From positions 1-52,473 of the forward strand of contig WKLE02002653.1 in NCBI GenBank assembly GCA_014885115.2: 52,473 nucleotides of DNA, read 5' to 3'. The notes under the pieces were generated by a model, which saw nothing but the letters and a program-made list of their open reading frames with translations, did not search any database and had not been told where the DNA came from. This DNA is from Asterionellopsis glacialis. Taxonomy: Eukaryota > Bacillariophyta > Plagiogrammaphyceae > Rhaphoneidales > Asterionellopsidaceae. Within the stretch, counting starts at the first letter, position 1. Every line of letters starts with the position of its first letter. Position numbers and translations under genes: made by a program. Positions 42,801 to 51,441 of the stretch are shown piece after piece.

Positions 42801-44592
42801 TTTATTTGATCTAGTTGTGATTGACGAGGCATCACAGAGTGATGTAAACGTACTCCCTGGAATGTTGCGTGGTAAGCAATGGCTGATTGTCGGAGATGGT
42901 AAGCAGGTGAGCCCGTCTGAAAGCTTTGTCAGCGAGGCTCAAATCAACAGTCTTAAAGCAACTCTTCCCAATAGTCCCTTGGAAGACTCTCTACTTCCTG
43001 GTCACAGCTTCTTCGACTTGTGCGCTCAGGCTTTTCCACAAGGCAGGGTCGTTCTTAGAGAGCATTTTCGATGTGCTCCCGAGATTATTAACTTCAGCAA
43101 CGTTCAGTTCTATGATTCCCGTCTTGTACCCTTGAGGCTACCGAGTAGGTCTGAGCGCTTGACACCATCAATTGTTGATGTACGTGTGCAGGATGGCACT
43201 AAGTCTGGAAAAACGAATGAAAAGGAATGCGATACGATCGTAGCAATGATTCGAGACTTCGTAAGATCGTCGGATGACATGAATCCACGGAGTATTGGAA
43301 TCATATCTCTTGTCGGGTCCGAGCAGAGTCGTCTGATCCGCGGTCGTTTGTTGGATGCTATCGGGGGGCAGAAATTCAAAGAGCATGATATCTTAGTTGG
43401 CGATCCGCCAACTTTTCAGGGAGCGGAGAGAGACATTGTATTTCTGAGCTTGGTTTGCTCGCCAGGTAGTGTTCCTTCTCAGAGCCAACTCATGCATGCG
43501 CAGAGAGCTAACGTTGCACTGAGCAGGGCTCGCGACCGAATGGTACTCGTTAGAAGCATCGACTCCAGTCATATTCCAAACTGTGATGACATTAAACTCC
43601 CAATTCTAGAATTTTTCGAAAATATCGAAGGCGATTCGAGCATTCAAAACACATTGGGGTATGGAAGGCAGCAAATGACACACTTAATGTTCTCCTGTCG
43701 TTCTAAAATGGAAAAACTAATTGAAGCGCAGCTAAAAGATCGTGGTTTTTCTGTCAGGCGAATGGGTGCAGTTTGGAATGATGCAATTTCAGTCGAGACT
43801 GTGGATTCAGGAGCTCGGGCTGCACTTTGTATAGATTGTGGCGGGGAATCCAATCAAGACTGGGCCAACATGCTCAAACAGCAAAAGTCGATTGAAAGGG
43901 TAGGCTGGAAATGTTTAAGAATAGATGCATTATCGATGCTAATCAATTTTGAACTTGGATTTGGAGAAATTCAGTCTTTTCTTTCATCGGTAGGAGTCCA
44001 ACCATCCAAGTGCAACAATGACGAAGAAAGCAATACTGGTGAAGTGGCAGAAATTCAAGACTTGATTGAAATCGAGGCTGAAAATCAACAAGAAGAACTT
44101 GGAGGCGAACCGGCTGAAAACATCGCCGTTGTTGATAATGTTGAACCGCAATCGGCATCAATTGTGTACATCAGTAGCGACGATGAAGATTCAATATCCC
44201 GAGAGCAAGATGTTGAAATTAAACCCGACGCAGTCAAGTCCGGGGATACCGACGAGGGCGATGCTTTCCGACCAGAACAATTTGGAGACATTGTTGATTT
44301 GAGTTTTCTGTGCAGCGGACCAGAACATGGCTCAGCTTATGCACAACGAAAGAACTCTTTGAAGCGAAAGCGTTCTTCTGGTGGTCATGATGATCCATAT
44401 CTAGGGGATCAGTCTGAGGTGGACAGTGTCGCTATTTCATCTGCAGCAAAAAGACGGAAAAAGTATCGCCGACTGGATAAATATTCTAGAGATGCAAGGT
44501 GGTATCCTGGGCAAATAGATAAAGAAGATGAACGCGATGATCCTGATTGGTATGACACAAATTCAGATCTTTCAGAAACTCAATCATGTTGA
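39811..44592 (+). CDS. Large SF1 helicase with nuclease-like C-terminal domain
   Basis: The intronless frame encodes 1593 residues from the ATG at 39811; an in-frame GTG lies at 39802. The N-terminal third resembles the accessory region of bacterial-type SF1 helicases (ELVWGFGNARMV, then GPLLEILVEVELARDGSLVV). The helicase core has EGPPGTGKTHTIANI near residue 567, IDEASQSDV near 1003, VGDGKQVSPSES, LREHFRCAPEI, TFQGAERDIVFLSLV and ANVALSRARDRM near 1232, all UPF1/DNA2-like motifs. Residues about 1295-1390 match the PD-(D/E)XK nuclease fold of the MTES/DUF559 type (ALCIDCGGESN, then GWKCLRID), with the catalytic Asp/Glu partly replaced. An acidic tail has a SUMO-interaction-like IVYISSDDED, and two basic clusters (KRKR, KRRKKYRR) suggest nuclear location. 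It probably acts on DNA or RNA. Confidence 0.85.
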   Translation: MLRSLLLWREQESRRKLLFEGVVPFQYHTRGVPTHNSSPAATPSIEKNTQDSIDHTIMSSETTANNSGWTSWLGRGKSCSEINSETESKESSHEKRLASILRYIATMHQSADGADLYFVKECSEKDTDRLLATDFFQGLIDDQTSNDDSSNVLFSTSDFQGIMKVEGFQKCPPFSFYKASSSRRGGGEGRNMQRNYTFSSTKTENDGRACWLHLTRLPLEQAPHARGSALQEYLNSWKTRVGVNSARELLTLENLSMLQLDSNTPHEVKSFFRTYKKFLIKSSVRSKLEPMYDGLFEWFQQQGGKGCDEELVWGFGNARMVKANGRNETVINGPLLEILVEVELARDGSLVVRPREHTGVALNRQVIMALAHGGQGSLSTDTISNLHKTVSELETSQISPGQPSTYTKLLKQIAVQLSSGGTFQSASTYRPTEGNRNNLVITDSWCLYYRKKPSAVWARDASNLEEQLLKRSQTCKSLPRASLALTYGPGVLQHESGGTVTQNNNEERNSTFSFSPSDIKSVLFRKTKKSNHDVTSERAIFPLPTSDSQNQIADLLLNKNYPAIVCEGPPGTGKTHTIANIICAYLCQGKRVLITSKGAPALSVLRQRLPQSVQELTVDVSASETSGMRQLQQTVERMADRLSRVSMDIEQEKCHLLQRNIDQLHKELEEIDEKLEEYSGRKRRILSSPEGQQLSEVSLSLFETVPWAMKTAALWTSDDARTFYHRANELLIKENDPINLVTNFAHPPSDALMSYVSAKAGVTLHSLRRSAVSTVAALPLLGTFSGMNQSESQLLEEVGALKVYDQPPRMKEDWQLALRALKQDRAMWLFNRDILQPLIEREKWPSDEIYSMQKGKMRLKKVFVNKMRDVLTVKSLAVKLNVSDEIKISFESAILDEKRRKNAARTQLLAEELVETKVVSELSRMFSTEAQSALIRFAQISGKAKFSRVSQDPSKMSQRQRRHRKEYLDAFEKCVRYIPCWVLTSSQISDYLPSEFCLFDLVVIDEASQSDVNVLPGMLRGKQWLIVGDGKQVSPSESFVSEAQINSLKATLPNSPLEDSLLPGHSFFDLCAQAFPQGRVVLREHFRCAPEIINFSNVQFYDSRLVPLRLPSRSERLTPSIVDVRVQDGTKSGKTNEKECDTIVAMIRDFVRSSDDMNPRSIGIISLVGSEQSRLIRGRLLDAIGGQKFKEHDILVGDPPTFQGAERDIVFLSLVCSPGSVPSQSQLMHAQRANVALSRARDRMVLVRSIDSSHIPNCDDIKLPILEFFENIEGDSSIQNTLGYGRQQMTHLMFSCRSKMEKLIEAQLKDRGFSVRRMGAVWNDAISVETVDSGARAALCIDCGGESNQDWANMLKQQKSIERVGWKCLRIDALSMLINFELGFGEIQSFLSSVGVQPSKCNNDEESNTGEVAEIQDLIEIEAENQQEELGGEPAENIAVVDNVEPQSASIVYISSDDEDSISREQDVEIKPDAVKSGDTDEGDAFRPEQFGDIVDLSFLCSGPEHGSAYAQRKNSLKRKRSSGGHDDPYLGDQSEVDSVAISSAAKRRKKYRRLDKYSRDARWYPGQIDKEDERDDPDWYDTNSDLSETQSC

Positions 44593-45944
44593 GACTGGAT
44601 TCGAATTCTGATACCATTATAAAATCACTTGAGGTCTGCATGTAGATTGAACCTAGTAAAGGAGAAAATTATCAAAATTATCTGAAATTAGCTATTAGAA
44701 CCCATATAAAGTTCATCTTCCACTGCAATCTTACAGCACAAAATCAGTGTACTGATTGGCAGGCAGCCAAATTAATGCTGGTGTTTTATAGAACGAGACT
44801 ACATGTCAACCTGTATCAAATCATGTACTTGGTCGAAGAGGCTACCCCTATACTTTTTGTCACAAAATGACAACCAAGACAAAGGAGGAATATTTGGCAC
44901 TGGCGGGTCTGGGTTGACTCTTTCTGGGATATTCCCAAAGTCGATCATATTATTGAGCCTGGTTGCAATTAGCCAATGGAATCCACTTCAAATTAAACGA
45001 GTAAGAGGAGTGAGTATATACCTGCGTACTTAGTTGAATACCAGCAAGGGAATAGCTACGGTGTCTTCCGTGCGATCCTGATTGCGTAGATACGTGGCTT
45101 GAGAACCACATGTCCTGTCCTGCTTGCCCGCGCCTACTGTGTCAGAATGGGTCTGGGTATTGGAGACCACCGTGGAATCACTTGGTATGTTCACAGGAAA
45201 ATGAAAAGATTTAGAGGTGTTTAGTATGAATGCAACATGACATCGTTCTGAAAACATTGTGAAAGCATCCCCAGGTGCGAATGCCGACACATTCCATAAA
45301 AAAGACGTGGCGGAAGATAATGATGATGCGGAAGCATTATCTCAGTGGAGGTCTACCGTTACTTTCACCTGCCTTTCACTCCCTCGGGCGGCAGATGATA
45401 TATTGAAAGAGACGGATCTGGTTTATTACGAAGTTGTTGCTTGACATTGTAATCGCAGCTGTATATATACATAATACAACTAAAAATACTTTCACTTCGT
45501 AGACTCTTTAACAAGCATAACACTGCGTTCCACTTATTCATGCCGAACCTTTCATTCTTTGACATTGATAAGAACAGAATATCGACATACACTAGTAAGG
45601 GTAGACGGTGACCAGGTTTTCTCAAAAAGAAGTTTAATTACACATATAATTATGTATTTCTAATATAACTAGCAAAGACGACCAAAATCTCAACATGAAG
45701 CCGGTCTCTGTTGAATCATCCACGACACCTTGGACGACGTCACTTCCGAACTTAACATCAGTCATCATGAAAAGTGCAAATTGACAGTAAGTCCACTTTA
45801 GTCAAAATCTGTTTAAAAAACAAGAAATTATTTTTCAAAAAATGATTTTTGTTAGCTGCGGACGTTTCCTTTTATAGTTCTATTCCACTTCAAAGACGTC
45901 TTCATTTGAAAACTTACCAATACCATAGATAATATCATTGGTTT
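44593..45944. other. Spacer with one weak coding fragment
   Basis: Mostly AT-rich. At about 45248-45444 the plus strand is open and codon-like (ends LKETDLVYYEVVA) but has no ATG in the coding-like part and a stop just upstream, so it could be a gene remnant or a terminal exon. An opposing minus frame at 45030-45290 overlaps it and is equally unsupported. Nothing else is seen. Confidence 0.3.
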
Positions 45945-46368
45945 CTATTTTGGTGCTTTGGTAGATTTCACAGTTGGTGCTTTGGTAGATTTCACAGTTG
46001 GTGCTTTGGTAGATGCCACGGTCGGGGCTTTGGTAGATTTCACAGCTGCCACAGTCGGGGCTTTGGTAGATTTCACAGTCGGGGCTTTGGTAGATTTCAC
46101 AGCTGCCACAGTCGGGGCTTTGGTGGATTTTGGTTTTCTCCTATGTTTAAGAGATCTTAAAGTAAATTCATCATTTGTGCTTGAGTAAAGTAACTCCTCC
46201 CTCCAATTCAACCGAGCTGCAAAAGACAAGGAGAAAGTACATACCGTTAGTTCTGAAAAGCCTCATTATAGATAAAGTAACACTATAGAAACTGAAGATT
46301 ATATTAGTTATCTTACCATCAACAGATACAGACAACAATACGATAAGGCTGATAGTTACAAGCTTCAT
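45945..46368 (-). CDS. Small secreted STKAPTV-repeat protein
   Basis: Exons 46368-46317 and 46216-45945 join across a 100-nt GT-AG intron in phase 1, giving 107 residues. The first 18 (MKLVTISLIVLLSVSVDA) form a signal peptide. A spacer (RLNWREELLYSSTNDEF and following) leads to a C-terminal array of seven STKAPTV-like units, some extended by AAVK, ending STKAPK. STKAPT-type repeats are common in secreted or cell-wall diatom proteins; the Ser/Thr/Lys content suggests glycosylation and silica- or wall-related location, but this is inference. The intron separates the signal peptide from the mature part. There is no catalytic domain. Confidence 0.75.
45950..46130. repeat. Coding minisatellite of the STKAPTV array
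   Basis: Units of 24 bp on the plus strand (GCTTTGGTAGATTTCACAGT-like) and 36-bp variants with an added GCTGCCACAGTC segment alternate about seven times. The near-identity of units at DNA level points to recent expansion. Confidence 0.75.
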
Positions 46369-48948
46369 TTTTATCTTTTTTGGTTGGGAGAAGTGCTGGT
46401 TCGAAATTTTTTTATGTGTAACAAAGCAGTAAGGTCTGCGTAGGAACCTAATATGATGTGTGAACGAAATTCAATTTTTCAAACTTTGAATAATTAAAAA
46501 TTCGGAGAAATACATAACTTGGATACCTAGTACCGCAAATGGTATCATTACACCCCTACCGGTAGTCTATTCTTTCATACCCAGAAGGAACCAAGACTAA
46601 GTCTAGGACTATGAACTTCTAGGTTCGGTACCAGGTAAGGGCCTTTTTTGTACCTGATACTGTCTCAACAAGGAAAACCCGGCTCTGTTTTAATGGTAAA
46701 TAATTGTATGATACGTTCTCGACTCTATCAATTATTGTTCAAGGTTAGTAAAAACCCGAAAGGGAAAGACAGAGACAGTGCAGACAAAAAAGTCCGAAAG
46801 TAGTCTATGAAATAACTCCAGAAAAATAATGTCCTTCCAAAATCTTCGACGAGTAGACTAGCACTGGTACCTGGGTATGGGTCTGTTCAGAACGTTTTGG
46901 TAACAGATCTCTTTTTGAACTTAAAATGATTTTACTGCAATATTACTAGTCCCTTTCATTCTTTTTCTTTCCTGTTCGAAATACCGAAAAGTAAAGTGTA
47001 CACTACAAAATGCACGTGCTCGCTCTGAAATATTATGCCATTAGATCGTAGAGCCTTCAAAACACCAGATATTTATCATACAGAATATATATTTTTTAGA
47101 GAACGCATAGAAATAGCAAATAATATTATTTAATACCATGGTACCGTTACCCCCTGTCTTTCTACGTCCTAGGTCCTCAAGGTGGAAAAGAGATGATGAC
47201 TATAAAGTCTACTCGTTAAAAGCGAGCCTTCCCTTCTCCATGAGACAATCAGAAATGAAAGTCATGGTAATTTTATATATTTGATGCATATGTTCCTCAG
47301 AAACACGATCTTTGCTATAAAATGTGCAAAATTATCCCATCTCTCTTCTTCAAAGCAGGTATTATACTGGAGGGAAGAACTTATGTCTGATCGTGGAATT
47401 TTTCCGATGCGACAAGTCAACTAGTTCCAATCAATTTCTGAAAATGACTAGTCTACTTTAACGCCATGATGTAAGAAGATGAAAATATAAAAACGGGTTT
47501 GACATGACATATGTTATAAAAGCAATTAGTCTTGGAAATGTTATGAAGAAGGATGGCTTCTTATTTCGGACTTAAGAATGAGAGTAAGTTTTGACATATA
47601 GCTACTGTACCTTTGATCTAGTTTTGACGAATCTACTAGAGGACTACTTATTAGCTGCTGTGGATTCTAGTATGTATAAAATTGTGGTAGGATACATTGT
47701 GTAGGAAAGTACATTACAGGTTTTATCTGAGGGAATTCTTTCACGAATACCGATGATGAGTATAGTATTCGTAAAATTCTGACACATTTTCGTTAATGAA
47801 AGAGAGTGCTGCAGGTAATTCATGTCATTTACAATTTGTACCATGAATCCAGAGCAGTTTTCTGTATCGACAAATTCGATTTCTTGTTGAATTAAATTAT
47901 ATATATATGTAAGATGTGCCTATATGAAAATATGTATGATTCAAAGTACGTCAAGTTGATCTCGTACGTACAGTGAGCTCATGTAGCTGTGACCAGAAAG
48001 AACCAAGTCACAATATATTTTTTGTCCATCTAAAATTCGCCGGGCTCAAAGATATCAGGTAAAATATGTGACCATAGCTTACCCTGTACCAGTACCGTAC
48101 ATAAGATTGAACTTGTCTGTCACAAGTCACAAGAGCCTGCCGTCTCATTCACAACGAGTTGATTCCAATTTTTTAATAATTGATACACTGCGCCTTGGTA
48201 TTGGTCGAAGTGCGGGCAGGACTACCGGTACTGGTTTTGAGGTTTGTGGGATCGTATGGGCTAGCTACTTCATACCTTCTTTGTTTTTTGAATGAACAAT
48301 ACTGTACTTCCAAAACGTAGTCTACCGCTAACGCCGGTGGTGTGCCGGAAATTTGGCGAATCTTGAAATCGTCGTTCCGTCGGACAGATACACACCACGA
48401 CCATGAGAGAAACGTCTATTCCTGAAGAATGAGAACTTTCGTAGACTAGATATTCATCTATGGTACGCAGATACAGTTGATCATCTCAAAAATGTATTCA
48501 ACAATCCACCACCATAAACTGTAGGCAGTCAACAGTCAACATTAAAAATTTTGAAGAAAAAAATGACCTTGCACTTGGATACCAGGTAAATGGTACCGGT
48601 TCATCCCTATTCATTCATACCGGCATTCAAATATAGACTGAAGTTTACAAAAGGCACTGAAGTTCTCCGGCTTGAAACTATTACTGAGTCTAAAGCTGTT
48701 ACCAAAACATTAGAGGTGTACTGTAGACTATCAGGAGCAGTTGTGAAGACGTATGGCCTTCAGACAAATTACAATTCACAAAGACAGAATTGATGATTTA
48801 AAAAAATAAGCTAACATAGAAGATGTTGACTTTAGTGAATCGAAGTAGTTTTCCAAAGCTTTGTGCTGTTTGAAGCAAGGTAAAAGTAACACGTAATTTT
48901 CAATTAAATTTATTGCCAAAATATGAAATGAGTCGTTTGCTAACAAAA
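46369..48948. other. 2.6-kb spacer with scattered palindromic-word blocks
   Basis: No convincing gene: the frames at 47644-47844 (-), 48068-48295 (+) and 48590-48793 (+) lack motifs. Blocks of GGTACC, TACCGGTAGTCTA, CTAAGTCTAGGAC, GTCCTAGGTCCTC and CCAGTACCGTAC words occur at about 46520-46680, 46850-46890, 47140-47180, 48080-48110, 48220-48240 and 48580-48605. A role as promoters, replication-linked sites or decayed repeats is open. Confidence 0.4.
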
Positions 48949-51441
48949 TCAAAGTAGACCTCCGATGACAATATTTTCTGTTGACATCGTGAGTTGGTCT
49001 TCATTCGTTGCTGTGTTGCCATCGTAGTCAACTGTTGCAGAAACCTTGATTTTATTGACAACACCAAAGAGTGGATTGAGTCCACCTACAACAAACATAC
49101 CGTATTCGAATCCTGCGAATCCAGAATTGAATTCATCAATGCCGTAGTTAGGGTCGACAACGCCATTTACTTCAACCTTAAAGTCGACCACATTACCCGA
49201 AACAGGATTGGACATTACAACTTCGTTGAGCGCATCAGTTGTCGTTACTTGTTGTGCTCGTTGCCCTGTAAGTTCATCCGGTGTGTTATCGATCATATCA
49301 AGACCAAAACCTTCCCGAACATCACTTCCAGAACCAACACCAATAGCAATACGGTGAACGTTTAATTCGTTCAATATTGCAAGCTCGCTGTCGTACATGA
49401 GCGCCGAAGGGTGGTTATTGCTGTAGTACACTGGCTCTTCATTGTCACCATCACCAGGCACGTTAGGGATACCGTCGGATAAGAACACCATTAAGTTACT
49501 TCTGCCACCAGGCGCTTCTTGGTAGAATTCAATCACCTTGTCAAGAGCATCATCAAAGTGTGTGTACCCTCCCGCACGAAAGCTTTTGAGTTGGTTGTTC
49601 AGTATTGGATTGATCTGAGTCGGGTCATCTGGATCACATGGTTCGTACATACCGAGGTATCGTGCATGTGTGGAGAATGCTACCAAACCAATGGCGACAT
49701 TGTCATTTCCTAGACCATCAGAATCAGCAATGGTTTGCAACATTTCCAAGATAGATGCAATTTCTGCATCCAAGATTGTATTGTATCGGTAATCACCATT
49801 GACATCTCCTACCGGAGTACCACCGAAAGACCGACCTGTACTTCCAGATACATCAATAACAATACCAATGTTGTAAGGAGGTGCAAAGTTTTCCTTGGTG
49901 ATTGTACCGGAGACGCAGACTTTCGGTTGCCCTGTGTGGACACCGGTGGTGAGTGTTAACTTTTGATTTTGAAAGTATGCGCCTTCGCCGAATGTGAGGA
50001 CACCTGTTGTGGAACTGGTGTGTGTTTCGGTATCGCATGATAGCGGCGCCGGTTTGTCATCGATAATATGTTTATAACCCAATATGCCCGTGGCATCACA
50101 GAAGCCCAGAGTGACAGCTGCCTTGAAGTTTCCATCTCTGGGTCCAAGAGGTGGACCAACGAAGCACGTTTCTTCAAAATCTTTCCTCATTGTGTACCAA
50201 TGATTCTCAATAGATTCACATCTTTCATTCTCAGATTGAGACATTGTAGACGAAGTGTCTGGACATGTCCAAGGTGAACCACACGACGCAATCTTAGCAA
50301 TTGAAATATCTTGAAGAGGTGTACCAAGACAATCGCCTTCATTATCATTGGCGTAGATGCATCGGTCAAGAATCATTCCAGTCTCTGGTTGAACGTTCAC
50401 AAAGTAGTGAGTGAAGATACCCTGCATTCCGAGTGCACCGGGGAAATGACCCATGCCACTATTGTCCCACCCATTTATTGCATCATAGGGTGTGTTAATG
50501 TAGGCATCTGCAAGAGTATTGGCAAGTGAAGGATCTGGTTTCATTAAAACAAAACCCATGAATGCAGCTGATGGAGTATTGGGAGACATGCTAAACGCTA
50601 CCTTTGAATTTTCATCGGCAATGAATTGGTCAAAGATATCATCTAGAGGTTTACCCATGACGGCTGTATCAAAGTTCATCAATGCAATAATGGGATGGTT
50701 AACATATTTGGCGGCTTGTAATGTTGTTAGATCCCGATGCCCGGCATCCGTATCGATATTATCAATCACAAAGGGGGCAGTGATGTCGGATGGGGCAATA
50801 GGGGATGCTTGAATGTTAACATAGTAGCCCAAATTTTCCAAAACTTTAACTCGATCGTAAAGCTTAAAATTGGGGTCTTTGCAAACGACCGCATCTGGAT
50901 GAACAATGGCATGCATGGTGAAGTTGTATTTGCCACTTGGAGAAAGATTTTTATCAATGGAATGTTTTAGGACGGCTGCAGCATCATACAAAGAATGACC
51001 TGGATCATATCCAGTATCAACGCCTCTTTTGTACGTCGCATCGCCAGGACAACTGTCCAAAGTGACTACAAAGCCAATGTTCATGTTTCCGGTAGGAAGA
51101 TTTCTTGGTTCTCCTTCATAAAAGTTGATCGCGGGATAAGACTTTTCCCAATAAGGGTCCTTTTTAATATCACCCTGGTAGAAAACTCCATCACATAGTT
51201 TCCTCACAGATTCGGAAAGCATGCGGTGAGCACTTCGGGGTTGTGTATTTGACGCAAAATCCAACAAATACACCAAACCAAGCATGCAACTGACGAATTT
51301 TGCAACATTACGACGATGCTTTCGCCATAATTTTGGTTGTTCCTGATTGCGGGTGTTGGACGAAGAAAGTACTGGGAGAATTCCTCGATGAGAGGCTCCG
51401 TTAGAGGCTTCGTGAGAGGGATAATGCGAGGACACCAACAT
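48949..51441 (-). CDS. Type II membrane glycosyltransferase-like/VWA protein
   Basis: The intronless frame encodes 830 residues. A basic cytosolic tail and one membrane segment (about 46-63) give a type II or cell-surface topology. Residues about 118-360 resemble GT8-type glycosyltransferases such as glycogenin: NIGFVVTLDS, YDRVKVLENLGYYV, ALMNFDTAVMGKPLDDIF in the DxD region, and GFVLMKPD. Residues about 524-720 are a von Willebrand A domain with a complete MIDAS: DVSGS (Asp530, Ser532, Ser534), Thr627 and Asp656. The middle is Cys-rich. VWA domains bind ligands through a metal ion; GT8 enzymes transfer sugars from nucleotide sugars. A Golgi or wall-assembly role is inferred. The GT assignment is moderate; the VWA domain is clear. 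Confidence 0.82.
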   Translation of the reverse strand: MLVSSHYPSHEASNGASHRGILPVLSSSNTRNQEQPKLWRKHRRNVAKFVSCMLGLVYLLDFASNTQPRSAHRMLSESVRKLCDGVFYQGDIKKDPYWEKSYPAINFYEGEPRNLPTGNMNIGFVVTLDSCPGDATYKRGVDTGYDPGHSLYDAAAVLKHSIDKNLSPSGKYNFTMHAIVHPDAVVCKDPNFKLYDRVKVLENLGYYVNIQASPIAPSDITAPFVIDNIDTDAGHRDLTTLQAAKYVNHPIIALMNFDTAVMGKPLDDIFDQFIADENSKVAFSMSPNTPSAAFMGFVLMKPDPSLANTLADAYINTPYDAINGWDNSGMGHFPGALGMQGIFTHYFVNVQPETGMILDRCIYANDNEGDCLGTPLQDISIAKIASCGSPWTCPDTSSTMSQSENERCESIENHWYTMRKDFEETCFVGPPLGPRDGNFKAAVTLGFCDATGILGYKHIIDDKPAPLSCDTETHTSSTTGVLTFGEGAYFQNQKLTLTTGVHTGQPKVCVSGTITKENFAPPYNIGIVIDVSGSTGRSFGGTPVGDVNGDYRYNTILDAEIASILEMLQTIADSDGLGNDNVAIGLVAFSTHARYLGMYEPCDPDDPTQINPILNNQLKSFRAGGYTHFDDALDKVIEFYQEAPGGRSNLMVFLSDGIPNVPGDGDNEEPVYYSNNHPSALMYDSELAILNELNVHRIAIGVGSGSDVREGFGLDMIDNTPDELTGQRAQQVTTTDALNEVVMSNPVSGNVVDFKVEVNGVVDPNYGIDEFNSGFAGFEYGMFVVGGLNPLFGVVNKIKVSATVDYDGNTATNEDQLTMSTENIVIGGLL

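Noticed and set aside
45259..45444. 61-residue plus frame with codon-like composition
   Set aside because: There is no ATG at a sensible place, a stop lies just upstream and no splice partner was found; it is kept only as a note in the spacer entry.
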